DNA of 64,000 nucleotides from Darksidea phi (GCA_030770425.1 JASJFT010000005.1:310001-374000); one strand, 5' to 3'. Counted from the stretch's first letter, positions 52,503-64,000 are shown. Notes: a model not told the origin generated them from the sequence alone. Program-made: numbers and translations.

Positions 52503-53778
52503 TTACACCCATTCTTCCCAGTACACGTAAGAGTCAGCCTTTCCGGCCCAAGGCTCGCTATCACGGCTCTCAATGTCGAAGGTCTGCGGCAACCGCACTA
52601 CGACAAACATTGCCTCCGTTAGGGCAAAGTCCTGCCCGATGCAGATTCGTGGGCCGGCGGTGCATGGTGTAGGAGTGAAGGCTACGTATGCACCTTTGGG
52701 AACGAAGTTGGGCGCTTTGCCATATCGGGACCACCAAAGCACGTTTGAGAGGAGCGAGGCGGTCGTGTCGCGACCGGCAAAGAGAATATTGAGGAGCTCA
52801 AAGCGGACCACCCTTAAGCCTTGTGTAGCGGAGAGGAGCTCGTCAAGGAAAACATAACGAGTTGAGGGAGTGGCTTCCTCAGAGGCTTTGAATTGTAATG
52901 CTACCTGTTTTTCGATGATGAGGTCTTGGGCGAGCACTATCCAAGTCAGTCCGCCGCAGTCCACGGCTTGACAAAGTATGAGACTGATAGTACATACCTT
53001 GTACCTTTTTCGCGCATATCTTGAACTTCGGGTCCGGAAGGAACAGGCCGAGAATCCCGTATTTCTTATTTCCATTCTCCAAGGGTTTGTGTAGTAGTCG
53101 AACGACTCGATAAACTCATGGAAGACTACATTCATGCTATGCCGGCCTAATAATACATCGGTACTTTGGTCAAAGAGAAATTCAGTGGCAATATTCAGAG
53201 TGAGATCGTGAAATAAAGGATGGAGCTCCACGGTGGTGCCGTCCACGGGCAGTATATCAATCAGGTGGTTGGTATGTTTTTCGAAGATCGATATATTAGC
53301 GACTTGCAAGCGCTTAAAGTAGGGCCTAAGCATATCTCTTGAATATTCACACGGCACCCTCGGCCGTGAAGATGCCGCGGCCTAGGATCTCCGATATTTG
53401 CTTGATTCGATTCTGACCCAGGCTCCAGACATCGAAATCCGTAGCCAGGAGGGTCTTGGTATTCTCCGGGTCATCAGTGACGAAGATTTTCTTACTGGGT
53501 ATATCCATGAAGACCGTATGGGCGTCTTTATCCCTAAGGCCTTTGGTCCACCCTTCCAAAAGGCAATGCGCTTTGAGCATTTTAAATGGGGTTATAAAAA
53601 GGTCGATTCCTAGGACGTAGCTACTCCAAGAGGTCGACATGGGTTTGGGTGGTAAACAGCCATGTCGTCGTGCTATAGCACGATAGTGGGCGCCAGTCGT
53701 GGCTTTCCGGTAGATGCCACGCACAACAAATAGGGTGGGGAGAGCGGTGGTTAGGTTTTTTGAAAGAAAATGACCCAT
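52503..53778 (-). pseudogene. Cytochrome P450, CYP52-like, frameshifted and internally deleted
   Basis: ATG 53778 opens a typical N terminus. The first frame runs to RGIFTAEGAV and stops at TGA 53349-53347; the next frame continues with EYSRDMLRPYFKRLQV, so about two bases (codon W/E region) are missing. HPLFHDLTLNIATEFLFDQS and the I-helix region LLNILFAGRDTTASLLSNVLWW are recognisable. From there the frame jumps to FVPKGAYVAF: helix K with its ExxR motif has been deleted. A second gap precedes GPRICIGQDFALTEAM, the heme-cysteine site. Another frame change sits near 53080. An intron (about 52936-53005) is still visible. CYP52-type enzymes hydroxylate alkanes and fatty acids at the omega end. 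This copy cannot make a working enzyme. Confidence 0.82.
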
Positions 53779-55501
53779 GATGATGGGGGAAAGAGAAAAA
53801 GAGAGCTGTGCACCTGGATGTTCAGAGAGGATGGGCGTCGTATTGGAGTTGCAGCATCAGGCAGCTAAACGGTACCTTGAGCAATGCCAGGACGTCACAC
53901 ATTGTGCCAGCTTCGTGTACTCTGCTTGCAGTCATCTTGGGATCCTACCGGCCTGCCGTCACAGCGAATCAAGTGACTTGCGAAGGGTGAGACGGCGGCC
54001 GAGATGGTTTGTTGCTGCGCAGCGGGGTCAGCCATCCCCTATTTAGCGTCACACTAAGCCCTGAGACGTCCAAATACAGTGAAGTTCCGCGAAGCCTTCA
54101 ATGTTGCACAACTTACTCGCGCGGACCATCTACCGGTAGACACCTTGTCAAAAGTACCTGTGTCAAGGTAGTCTTGCATCATACTGCCTCACCGCATCCT
54201 CTAACAACCCTAACAAAAACAACCATTCATCTCTCTATCGTAGTTGCCAAGTGGATCTCTTCCGACATCCAGGAAGCACGCTGGCGGTTTCCGTACACAT
54301 CGCTAAGTCGACGGCGTAAGCAAAACACCGAAACGACGAATAGCCCGAGAAAGCCCGAGAAAGCCCAACAACACGAAAAAGACCGACTTGCACATCGCCT
54401 CCACGAATCGAGAATTTTGCCAGTTGACGATAGCATGGCTAGACTGGTAGCGTTGGCGAGGCGGTATTGCGGAACCCTGGGCATGGAATAGAAGTTGTCT
54501 ACCAACTAGTTTAGCATGTGTGCATATTTGCTGACTAGGTCCTCATGTGCGATTGGATGAGGTTAACAAGACAAGTCCCACCGCAATTAGAGAGTGTATA
54601 TCCGATTTTTCCCATTAAACTAACCAAGCAGGAAGAATAAAAGTGACGCTCGCAAACCGAATCTCAAAGAAGGAGAAAACAAATACCACCAACACCATAG
54701 CCGCCATGTCCACGCCCCATGCAAGTGCAGTTTCGCCCGATGAGGTAGTCTATTTACAGGAGGGGAAGAAGCATCTCCGTCGCTTTTCGTATCTTGGGGA
54801 ACGGTGGGAAGGAGAACAGTAGGGGTGGTTGAGGAAGGAGAGGTATGTTTATACAGGAAAGAGACATGTGCACTGGAATCCTTATCCAAAGCAGCCGAAG
54901 CATATCATACCCCGCCAATTCAGGGGAGATGTTCGCTAGTGAAAGCAAACGTCAGAGAGAAAATTGTACCGCTTGCTTGCACATGCAAGAAAGGGAGGAA
55001 GAGAGGGAAGGAAGGGAAAGGAAAACCAGTGTATCGAGGGTATCGCAGAGGGCCAAAGGGCGTGCCGCCAAGACTGCAGCTTCCGCCCATGCAACCATGA
55101 AATGTCCAAAAAGTGGGGAAATGGAAGATACCCGCCTTCCCCAAAGCAAAGCAAAAACGGGCTGATGCAGTGTCAGAAAAAAAGGGACGAGGACGCCAGC
55201 CCAAACGACACCACCATCCAACAAATAAAACATGTTCTCATCTCCTGGTGATAATGTGACATACCGATTACCCGTGGACCCGTTTGGCTGGTCGCCGCTT
55301 TGTGTGTGGGCGCGCGGCGACAACTGACATGTATAGTAGCAAGGTTATGTCATTGTGTTTGGATTTTTGGATTTTTCGTGGAATGTGGGGCGGTCAAATC
55401 GATGCGTAAAGAGGCCGAGAATCGCTGGTTGGAAAGTGTTGTAGTTGGGAGGCGAAAAAGTGCCAGTGCGCATGGACGGGAGGAGGTAGGCGAGAGAGAG
55501 T
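53779..55501. other. 1.7-kb region without a recognised gene
   Basis: The open frames between 54009 and 54491 and the overlapping set at 54800-55320 have no motifs and largely antisense partners. It lies upstream of the P450 relic and downstream of the next gene's stop. Confidence 0.45.
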
Positions 55502-56524
55502 TTATGACTCCAAGTATTCGTCCATGGCCGCCTCGAGGTCCGAGTTGAGGAGGCTCGGCTTACTCTCCTCGTCGATCTCGTCCACTGGGAGGAGAATGTC
55601 GTCTAACTGCGGGACGCGCCAGACTTGGTCGAGGGGAAATACCTCTACGGGTTGGAGCTGGTTCCATGAGATACCGGGAGCGCCGATCTCGCGCGGAATA
55701 GGCGGGAAACGACCGACGCCCGTCTTTGCACGGTCGTCGCCCTCCCACTTCATCTCAGCCGTGGTGGGCCACGGAGCAATCTCTTCCTTCCCATTCATCC
55801 AGTCGTGGCACCAGATAGTCTTCTGGCCCAGCACCCGACTATTATTGCCCTCCATGGTCAAGTTGTGCTCGCCTGGCAGAAGCTGGTCGAGAGTGGTGAA
55901 GGCCTTGGCGTCAATTTGTGGGACGCGGAGTTCGAGCTCGTACTCCTTCTGTGAGACTGACTTGGAGAGGAGGTTCTTTTGGGAGGCGATCATGGCCTCG
56001 CGATGGGCTATGTAGTCGGCGTAACGCCATCTAGCAACCTCGGAGTGCTTGAACAGACGCCGCATTGCGTTACGGATGATCGTAAACTCGTGCATGTGCT
56101 GGGTGTCCGGTGACACCCACGTGCGCGAGTTGCGGAAGCCGCCGCCTCCGCCTTGAAATGGCGTATTGGCATTGCGGATCGCCTTATAACGCGCGGGCTC
56201 CGTGGGTGCGTTGGGGAAACTCTGCTCAGGCTCGCTAGTTCTGTAGCCTGTACCGCGAGGGCTTCGCCTGTCTTCGAAAAAACGACGGTCAGGCCTAAAG
56301 AAGCGGGAATCGGTGATAAAAGCTAGGTCGTCGGCGGGGGAGTTTGTGCGGGAGGCGGTTCGAGTGCCGTCGGAGGTGACGCGGGTTGCGGTAGGACTGT
56401 CGTCCCCTTGAAGAGTGCCGCTGTCGTCAGATGGCAACGACGGACTTGAATTCTTGGTATCGCGCGGAGACACTCCGCCGCCATGGCGGAAAGTGCCCGA
56501 GTCCGTGTGATTGCGAGTGGCCAT
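55502..56524 (-). CDS. Hypothetical protein, 340 residues
   Basis: A single-exon frame from ATG 56524. The first 130 residues are disordered and Ser/Thr/Asp-rich (SPSLPSDDSGTLQGDDSPT) with a patch of basic residues (FFRPDRRFFEDRRSPRG). The second part looks folded: HEFTIIRNAMRRLFKHSEVARW, DYIAHREAMIASQKNLL, KTIWCHDWMNGKEEIAPWP and WNQLQPVEVFPLDQVWRVPQ. The end is acidic (LEAAMDEYLES). I do not recognise a domain. The regular aromatic and charged pattern and lack of stop codons over 1 kb argue that it is real and conserved among relatives, but no role can be given. Confidence 0.65.
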   Translation of the reverse strand: MATRNHTDSGTFRHGGGVSPRDTKNSSPSLPSDDSGTLQGDDSPTATRVTSDGTRTASRTNSPADDLAFITDSRFFRPDRRFFEDRRSPRGTGYRTSEPEQSFPNAPTEPARYKAIRNANTPFQGGGGGFRNSRTWVSPDTQHMHEFTIIRNAMRRLFKHSEVARWRYADYIAHREAMIASQKNLLSKSVSQKEYELELRVPQIDAKAFTTLDQLLPGEHNLTMEGNNSRVLGQKTIWCHDWMNGKEEIAPWPTTAEMKWEGDDRAKTGVGRFPPIPREIGAPGISWNQLQPVEVFPLDQVWRVPQLDDILLPVDEIDEESKPSLLNSDLEAAMDEYLES

Positions 56525-59500
56525 TCAAAGGGCGCTCGGAATTGAAGAGAGACGATGGGTGCAAGTGATAGACGTCGAAGACGGAACTTGACGGACGATA
56601 ACTCGAGATGCCTGAGAAGCTCGCCAGATAAGCCTAGGAGAGACTACGCGTCGTCTGATATGACCGAGAATATGTGAGGTATTGTGCGAGAAGGAAAGAG
56701 TGGCCTTGACGGTAGTTTTGATGCACGAGGCGTCTGGCGAAGTATGAAGCGGTGAGATGGCTCACGCTCGTGACACGCTATTCAACTTGGATGATCCTGT
56801 GCACCTGGGCTCTTCTTCGGCTGTTAGTGATATTCTAGTGATGCTGTAGTGATATCGGAGCCCTCGTTCTTCGCACCGTTGACCGCCAATTGATATACAG
56901 TGATCAATCTAGGCCACTCTTGGCGATACTGAGGGGTTCTTGAGGGGGTCTACACGCTCTTCGACGGCATACCGAAGAGGTATTGACGAATCGTAGCAGC
57001 ACTCGTCACCGCTTCGAAAGCCGGCGAAAATATCAAACAAACGCATAATGAAGCATGGACCACATACCAGAAGACTCCGCGATTAGGACCCACAAGTTCT
57101 TTGAGAAATCGCAATATGCAGACGCTCTGAAAATGTGTTTCTTGAATCAGCAAAGTCTGATGGGGAGTAGAGGTGTAGCTGAGCTTTCATCAAGCGAGGC
57201 TGTGAAGTGCCACGCAAAGTGATGTAGAAGGAAAAGAGTACGTACCGGTAATGAAGCGGAGTCGTGTAGTGAGTACGCGAGGATTGAAACTTTGAGAAGT
57301 AGTGGATTTGCTCTGTATAGGTAGTTACCTGAGGTTACTATAGTAATCAGAATAGGGTCTGTCTGAAGCCAACCGTAGCAACAATGAGAGAAGTCGGTAA
57401 CTCGCTATTGTGCCCTCGATTGGTGCCTACGAAGGTGACCGGGATTGGGAAGTGAGATACATACCTGCTGCGCTGCGCAGTCTGCTCTTCGACCGGCGAT
57501 GTGACAAAGTCTAGCGAGGCAGTCTTTTCCAAACCTCCAAGACGATGCGATTTCGAAAGAAGAACGAATGCGTACGATCGAAACTCGCAGTCGCGAGAAC
57601 GAGGTCGAAAAGCGGTTGGCAATTAAAAGTAGAAAATGTGCGGCGAACGATTGAGGTAGAATGCTTCTGTAGACCAAAGATCTTTTGAGCTCGCCGGTTC
57701 CCGAAAAAGCGTGTTGCTTGTAGTAACAGAAGCGTGACGCACAGTGAAGAACGTACTAAGCAGATGCCCGACGGAGGGGTCTAGTGAACTATCGTGGCCA
57801 TGGGCACGGTTGGTGATTAACAGTCCCAGACAAGCTTTGGACCTTGCGCTGTTGGGGTAACACACTCATTAACGACAGACTGTTCGCTGATGGGGACGAG
57901 ATGCGTAAAACTACCATCTGCTCTCCTAACGCGTAGGTGGCGAGGATATTGCCAACGTTCACTGTGGGCTGACAAGACTGCATTGCAAAAACGAGAAATC
58001 TCGCAAGTGTTCGGTGGTGGATTTGGCGATAACACGGGATTCCGCCTGGGATAACAATGCGTCGAAAGCATCGCTGCACTTCTATTGTGAGGCCTTGACT
58101 GCTCGCTTCTATGAGCTTACACCTTTGTCGGGATATTGGCGCGCGGTGACGAGTAAGACGTGTGTCTCTCATGATTGAAGTGAATGTGCAAATGAATCGA
58201 GTGTACTTTTTGCGACCATGTGCTCGCATCTACCATTGTGCGAGGTTGCAGGTGGGTGAGCAATACTAGGCATGTCGATGCTTGCCCCCATCGTAAAGAT
58301 GTTTGCGAAAGTTGAGAATGGGTGGGATACAAGTTGGGATGCAAGTGGAAGAACCTAACGACAGGCTTGGCCGGGGTGAGAAAGGCAAGAAACGGATTCA
58401 GATAGACTAAGATAGACTACATTATGTGCTCATGTCAGCAACAGATGCACGGAGGACACAAGAGACCGACTTGGCAGATTGGATTTCAAGCTCTGGACAT
58501 GGTGGCAATACAATTGTTCAACCATGTAGCCGTACAACGTGCGGGTATAGATTCACACGTGACAGCTTTGAAACATTCAAACGTTCAAACTTGGGGGTCA
58601 AAGAATCGATTGCCAGCTATGGTATGGAATTTCCTGAAGTAGTCAGTGTTGATGCCTTGGGGGAAGGTCATGACAGAGGCGTGTTACAGGTACAAGGTGC
58701 GTAGCGCTCAGCATCCAGAACCGCTGCGAGACGCCAGACGGTGTCGCCATGGGCGTCATATGTAACCTGAGAAGGAGCAGGAGAAGCGGGAGAAGCAGGA
58801 ATAGCAAGCCGGGCCAGAGCAGTCAGTCACCCGGGCCGAAGGCATGAAGTTGGAGGAAACATGTTTAGGCGGTTGAGCCTCATATGCACTTGATTGGCCC
58901 ACAGCGGCAGCGCATGCGCCCCACAAAAATGCCAGCGCTACGCCGCAGCCACAGCTTCTGCCGCTTGGCGCCCTGGCACGCATCGAGCGTCGCGCAAGAC
59001 GCGCCCTATCCCCCGGCTACTACTCTGGCGCGAACATCACCGAGAAAGGAGCGAGTGCGTGTTGCGCGTCATCGCGAGGGACATGTTGCGCTTCACCGCG
59101 GCGTGCAGGATGGACGTGGGCGCACGCTGAGGAAGGGTGCGGACTGCGATGACGTCGGATCGAACAGACGGCAGAAACAGGGAAAGGGAACGACAGCCGC
59201 CACAGACCGCCGCCGCGACCATGCGGCGAGTGCATACAAAACGGCCACGCCCCCCATGTTCTACACTTTGAGCCTCCTCTGCCACCACTCCCGACACCCA
59301 GAGGAGCTCCCTTGCGCCCGATGACACTGTTCTCTGCGACGACGGCAACGCCACGAGGCCGTGTGCGGGTTCCAGCACTCGCTGGACATCTGCCCTCCTC
59401 TGCGCGCCCGCTGTCGCAGCCCAATCGGCGCAAGCCCTCAGACAAAGGACACCTGCCCAGACAACGAACTGCGACCACTCGACGCCAAAGAGGCTCAAAA

Positions 59501-60117
59501 TAACACCCGTCGCCTTTCAAACCGTCGTAGCGCGTTGTTTGGGCTTCTCCAGCCCGACCGCCTGACATGCGAATGACTGGTCGCTAGGAGCTGGTTCCAC
59601 CCCCAAGGGCGCCTATCTGGGCCGCCCGCCTAACCCAATCTCAACCGTCGCAGACTAGAGCCGCGGTGGACTGGATGCGCTGTTGAAACGCTGTGTCGAG
59701 CAGCCGTTTGTCGAGGCGCCATTGGTACCTTGCAGGCGGCCTGCGAACCGGTCCTGCGCTTCCTCGCGGTACGTACCATCCATTGCTTGTTTCGTCACGT
59801 GCGCGTGGTGAAGGACAAAACCACTCAGATCCCCCCCTCTCTTTGACTCTGTGTGCCTTCACGACGCTCTTCACCTTTCTTTGTTGCATTGTATGGCGCG
59901 TTGGTTTTGTTGTCCTATTGTCCCATTGTCCTTTATTGTACTCTAATCACATAATTGTTTTCCTACATCATCGTCGCCAAGGTATCTCTGGAAGATATCA
60001 ACCCCCTCTGTCTCCATATTCGACTCTATCTTCTACGTCTACTACGTCTGTTTGCCGACTGCGTACACGCCCTCTAACGCCCGCTCAGACACGCTTTCGC
60101 AGCCACCCATCTCCACC
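56525..60117. other. 3.6-kb region, mostly promoter and unassigned sequence
   Basis: It starts at the hypothetical gene's ATG and ends at the PRM1 ATG, which diverge. Between 56950 and 57153 on the minus strand there is an exon-like reading (ILRFLKELVGPNRGVFWYVV) preceded by an acceptor-like cag, but no ATG exon links to it. GC-rich sequence at 58840-59620 gives long overlapping frames on both strands that are compositional. The 250 bases before PRM1 are CT-rich leader. PRM1 may have a long regulated upstream region. Confidence 0.45.
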
Positions 60118-62367
60118 ATGGCTTCCACTGCGAACCAACAGCAACCCTTCCCGGCTGTACCTCCATCTATGTCCGCTGGCGATCATGAGATGCGAGACTA
60201 CTACGCCCCGCAAGCTGCACCACGACCTACACTAAACCAGACACCATACCTTAAACCATACCTCGGCCTTCGAGCTAGGCTCTCACAGATATGGATCAAC
60301 AAATGGACTATTCTTCTGCTTCTCGTCCTCGTCCGCCTTCTCTTCTCCATCGCAAGCACAGACTCGAGCCTCGTCTCGGCTCGCCGAGAAGCCCTCAGCG
60401 CCTGCACCGCAATCGAAAAGGTGGGCAGCACCATGGCTTCCATGCCCCACCACATGGCCAAGGGCGTCAACGAACTGACCGCGAGTGGCGTCGAGAAAGG
60501 CGTCAACGGCCTCATGACCATGATGGAGATGAGCGTCACCGCCGTCGAGGAAATCGTTCTCTTCGTCATCCACATGATGACAAGCACCTACCTCTGCCTC
60601 ATCACATTGGCTGTTAGCGGCAGTATGCATGCCGCAGTCGAAATCGGCACCGAAATCTCAAAGGGTCTCAACCAGACCATCGACGAAGTTACTGACAGCA
60701 TGGGCAGCGCCGTGAAAGGGGTCACGGACGGGTTGAACGCCGTGGGAGACAAGCTCAATTCCTTCTTTGGAGGTGACAAACTGCCTTCCATCAACCTGGA
60801 CAAGGAAATCGAAAGGCTCAAGGCTCTCGAATCACCGCCGGAAATGCAAGAAGGCCTCCAAAAGCTGAACGAGTCGATCCCGGACTTCAAAGACGTGCAG
60901 GAATTCGTCGACAACGTCATCCGCACTCCCTTTGAAGAGGTCAAGAAACTCATCAACGGCATGGGCAACTTCACCTTCGACCGTGACCTCTTCCCGGTAC
61001 CGCAAAAGGAGCAGCTCAACTTCTGCTCCGAAGGCAACTCCATCAACGATTTCTTCGACGATCTTATCGAAATGTGCTACACAGCACGCAAGGTCGCCCT
61101 TGGGGTCCTCATCGCCTTGGCTGTTCTGGCTATTGTTCCCATGGCAATCATGGAGATGCGACGTTACCGCAAGATGCAGGAACGCTCTGCTCTCTTCGCC
61201 CAAGGCCATGAGCCAATGGACGTCGTCTATGTCGCCTCTCGTCCCACATCTGGCGGCATCGGTCTCTGGCTTGGTCGCCGCTTCGGTTCTGCCCGTCGTC
61301 AAGCCGTTATGCGCTGGGCTTGGGCCTACGCAACGTCTGTGCCCATGCTCTTTTTGATCTCGCTGGGCATTGCAGGGCTGTTCTCTTGCTTCTGCCAATG
61401 GCTGCTGTTGAAGCAGATCCAGGCCAAAACGCCCGAGCTGACCAACCAGGTCGCTGGTTTTGCCGAGAAAGTCGTCACATCGCTTAACAACGCGTCCATG
61501 TCTTGGTCTGGCGGTGTAAACGGCGCAATGGCCAAGTTTGACGGCGAAATCAACGGCGAAATCCTCGGCTGGGTCAATACGACGACAGAATCAGTCAACG
61601 GCACTCTTAACGCGTTTGTCGACAAGATGAGTGACAAGCTACAAGATGTCTTCGGTGACTCTATCCTCAAAGATGCCATCTCAGAAGTTCTCAACTGCCT
61701 GATTGGTCTAAAGATTGCCGGCATCCAGAAGGGTCTCACCTGGGTTCGCGACCACGCACACGTCGAGTTCCCGGGTGTCAAGAACGATACCCTTTCTCTC
61801 AAAGCCCTCGCCGAGAAGAGCGATTCAGACTCGGCGGCCGAGCTGTTTAGTGATCCCAACGGCAAAGCCAAAGAAGAAGTTTCTGAAGCCATTGACCACG
61901 TCATTGAAAAGCTCCTCAGTGGCATCCGTACCGAAGCCCTCATTTCGACTACTCTCCTTGTCGTCTGGTTGGCCGTCGCCATCGGCGGCTTCATTTACGC
62001 GTCCACGCATATGGCCCGTCGCGAGGCTGCCGAAGGCTCACCCTACGTTATTGACCCGGCCGTCGACAACGGGACCGCCGCAAAAACGTATCCCACCACC
62101 CCTCCACCGTACGAGTATCCGGTAAACAAGGCTGCACCATACACTCTGCAGCCCCGACCCTTCCAAACATACGAACACGATGACAGCGATTCATCCGCAG
62201 AGAAGGTCGGCCAAGTCGATGCTCGCACCGGCAATCCCGTCATCCGCCCCGGTCACGCCCGCACAAGCAGCCATGTCCAGCTCGCTGAGCCCTCTCCGCT
62301 CGACGAGAAGCAAAATCCCTTCGGTGATTCGAACCGATCACGCAAGGAAAATCCATTTCACGATTAA
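60118..62367 (+). CDS. prm1: Plasma membrane fusion protein Prm1
   Basis: An intronless frame of 749 residues from ATG 60118; the frame is open further upstream only from TTG. Prm1 is a multispanning membrane protein that promotes plasma-membrane fusion of mating or fusing hyphal cells. Expected segments are present: WTILLLLVLVRLLFSI near residue 80, AVEEIVLFVIHMMTSTYLCL, then a long extracellular loop with N-glycosylation sites (NQTI, NESI, NFTF) and cysteines (NFCSEG, EMCYTARK). VALGVLIALAVLAIVP follows, then MLFLISLGIAGLFSCFC, a second loop with NNAS, NTTTE and NGTL, and TTLLVVWLAVAIGGFIY. The cytosolic tail is Pro- and Ser-rich with a NPFGDS/NPFHD pair that resembles endocytic NPF signals. 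Confidence 0.92.
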   Translation: MASTANQQQPFPAVPPSMSAGDHEMRDYYAPQAAPRPTLNQTPYLKPYLGLRARLSQIWINKWTILLLLVLVRLLFSIASTDSSLVSARREALSACTAIEKVGSTMASMPHHMAKGVNELTASGVEKGVNGLMTMMEMSVTAVEEIVLFVIHMMTSTYLCLITLAVSGSMHAAVEIGTEISKGLNQTIDEVTDSMGSAVKGVTDGLNAVGDKLNSFFGGDKLPSINLDKEIERLKALESPPEMQEGLQKLNESIPDFKDVQEFVDNVIRTPFEEVKKLINGMGNFTFDRDLFPVPQKEQLNFCSEGNSINDFFDDLIEMCYTARKVALGVLIALAVLAIVPMAIMEMRRYRKMQERSALFAQGHEPMDVVYVASRPTSGGIGLWLGRRFGSARRQAVMRWAWAYATSVPMLFLISLGIAGLFSCFCQWLLLKQIQAKTPELTNQVAGFAEKVVTSLNNASMSWSGGVNGAMAKFDGEINGEILGWVNTTTESVNGTLNAFVDKMSDKLQDVFGDSILKDAISEVLNCLIGLKIAGIQKGLTWVRDHAHVEFPGVKNDTLSLKALAEKSDSDSAAELFSDPNGKAKEEVSEAIDHVIEKLLSGIRTEALISTTLLVVWLAVAIGGFIYASTHMARREAAEGSPYVIDPAVDNGTAAKTYPTTPPPYEYPVNKAAPYTLQPRPFQTYEHDDSDSSAEKVGQVDARTGNPVIRPGHARTSSHVQLAEPSPLDEKQNPFGDSNRSRKENPFHD

Positions 62368-63895
62368 TTACATCCATGTTTGTCGATAATCTGCGCTCTT
62401 CCCTGACCTTTTCGCTTGCGTTCTGAGTCTACGAAGAGCAAGGGTTGCTATATCGACCTGTCGACGAGCCGTAATTGCTCAGGTTACGTACCATGGTCCC
62501 TAAGGTCTTCCCAAGTTGATGCGTTCTCGCTCCTTGGGATCTCCCCCAGGTTGACGGAGCTTTGCTTCTCTCTGGGGGAAACCAAACTGGTGTTTTGCAT
62601 ATGCATATTTTTTCAATTTCTGACCCCACTCCCGTTCGGGCTATGCTCAACGAAGTGGTGGTCTACATGTTATATTGGTTTAGAAGTTTTGAGTTGTGCT
62701 CTGCTCTTGTGAGTCGGCGTTGGATGATATCCCCTCATCGCATTTAGTCATGTTGGAGCGTTTCTATGTACTTTCAGCTATTCCATATGTCAAGTCTCAT
62801 CTCGCGAGATCTTTCATAAAGTCCTGGATCACTCTACTTTCTTTTTCGCGATGAGGCGCGTGTGTATCTCCTTTGGTATGTCTGTTCCCGAGGTCCTTTC
62901 CCCCTGTTCCTCCCTAGCGCTCCCTGCGCCTCCCACTTTCCCTTCTACAACATACCTGCACCGCGCGCTCCCCGCCTTCCCGTGGCTTGCCCGGTTGGCC
63001 GCGACCGCACACCGCAGAAGTAGCTGTAGTCAAGGACGCAAGTGGGCGGAGCACAGTGCTACGTTGATACCGGGCATATTGGATATGTATCGCTCTATTT
63101 CGCCTCTCCACACCCATCTTCCGTTAACTCACCGGCCCTTCTGGATGCATCGTTTCGACCCGCTGAGGCTGTCGCTGGGGGAAGTTGTTGGGTGTTGGAC
63201 GAGCTGCTGATTGGTAACGAGCGTTGGTTATCTCCCTCCCACGTGTCCCCACCCCTTTCTATCTGGCAGGATCTTAGAAGGGTGGGTTGTACTGTGCGTT
63301 GATGCGGAGATCGACATAGATGCGCTTGAGTCGGCTTTTTTGGTTGAAGGAATCCTCGTCCCTAGGATGTAGGGTTGGTTTTTGCGCTCGTTTGCGCCGT
63401 TTTGTGTTGATTCTGGCCTTTGTCGGAACGTGTCTGGCGGTTGAAGGAGGGTTAGTGGAGAATGGAACTCGCTTTACCAGTCACTCATGGTGTGTCGTTC
63501 CTTTTTTATGAAGCCGGGAGGGATGGAGACGGCTTACCACTCAGTTTGCATTGTACGTCCTGGAAGTCGTCGAAGCTAAATTGAAATGTCCCTTCCGATT
63601 GCTATCTTTTCCCATGTATCGTGCGACATCAAATATTAATTTTGGATTCATTTCAATACGTTCTCTGTGCATGAAAGACTTCATTGCATAGAAGCAGACA
63701 AATTCTACAGCTCAGGGTGAGTTGTGGCGCACGTGGATGGCGCTCGGACCACCTTGCATGCAGTCGGCAATGACGATGCAGCATCGCCGAGCTGCCGCCA
63801 GTTTTCATGGAGCTGCCTCAACACGTTGCGCAACCATGACTGCGTATGTAGCGAACGTCTGATGAGATGATTCTGTACACTGCCGCCCTGTCAAC
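62368..63895. other. 1.5-kb intergenic region
   Basis: Between the PRM1 stop and the start of the VPS39-like gene, both on the plus strand. It contains PRM1's 3' UTR and the next promoter. The frames at 62851-63210 and others show no domain. Confidence 0.5.
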
Positions 63896-64000
63896 ATGCT
63901 TTCCGCCTTCACGGCTCGACCGATCATCGAGCTCAAGCAGCGCGACAAGTCCAAGATCGAGTCCATCCTTGCCTACGGTATGCTGCATGCTCGGGCTTTG
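63896..64000 (+). CDS. VPS39/Vam6-like protein, first exon (3' end beyond window)
   Basis: ATG 63896 opens an 82-nt exon (to 63977) followed by gtatgc, a good donor, in phase 1. The peptide is MLSAFTARPIIELKQRDKSK and continues IESILAYG. From memory of the family this matches the start of the CNH domain of Vam6/Vps39, which reads on as DRLLVGLNTG. That protein is a HOPS-complex subunit that tethers vacuolar and late endosomal membranes. Only the first 27 residues are in the window, so the assignment rests on a short match. Confidence 0.6.
   Translation, partial: MLSAFTARPIIELKQRDKSKIESILAYGMLHARAL

Noticed and set aside
54009..54491. 160-residue plus-strand frame
   Set aside because: No domain, no signal peptide, irregular codon choice and no conserved pattern; treated as chance.
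56950..57153. Hydrophobic 67-residue minus-strand frame
   Set aside because: Begins with TTG; no ATG exon or consistent splicing could be found, so it is only mentioned within the intergenic entry.
59020..59568. 182-residue minus-strand frame in GC-rich DNA
   Set aside because: Several long frames overlap on both strands here, a composition effect; Cys/Arg/Gly-rich readings lack any family motif.

Overview
This is nuclear DNA of a filamentous ascomycete. Genes sit on both strands and are split by short GT-AG introns, mostly 48-70 nt. Fungus-specific families are present: PRM1, HbrB/Bit61, GET2, YPD1, the MNN10/MNN11-type GT34 transferase and NLR-like esterase proteins. Some intergenic stretches look like they passed through repeat-induced point mutation (RIP). 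The gene set fits a Dothideomycete, perhaps Pleosporales, but that placement is inference from resemblance, not a search result.

Left part (1-9 kb) is accessory and decayed. It holds the 5' end of an NLR-type gene with an alpha/beta-hydrolase domain, TpA-rich RIP-like stretches, a frameshifted small secreted protein, a phosphoribosyltransferase-like remnant and a broken CYP505-like cytochrome P450. From 9 to 15 kb lie four metabolic genes: a carbonyl-reductase-like SDR, a nitrilase, a SAM methyltransferase and an Ayr1-like SDR. No core biosynthetic enzyme is visible with them.

The middle (16.8-26 kb) is mostly housekeeping: a lysine 2,3-aminomutase-like radical SAM enzyme, GET2, mitoribosomal mL61, an ER/secretory protein with a divergent Psg1-like neighbour. 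Then 26.5-32 kb is a second accessory island. It contains a NACHT-like fragment, a broken ankyrin/ZZ-finger gene and an ankyrin gene that resembles the N-terminal part of fungal ankyrin-subtilase proteins but has no protease.

The right part (32-64 kb) is again mainly conserved: HbrB/Bit61 (TORC2), an ASCC1/AKAP7-like 2H phosphoesterase, YPD1, mitochondrial aspartate aminotransferase diverging from a Gep3-like GTPase, a GT34 mannosyltransferase, phosphomannose isomerase, three proteins of unknown function (one with Arg-rich tandem repeats), PRM1 and the first exon of a VPS39/Vam6-like gene. One decayed CYP52-like P450 interrupts it. The most striking single feature is the 5' end of the aspartate aminotransferase gene: a conserved Asp appears to be encoded by a 3-nt micro-exon, followed by a 10-nt exon. 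Exon boundaries were worked out by hand from splice signals and reading-frame continuity.
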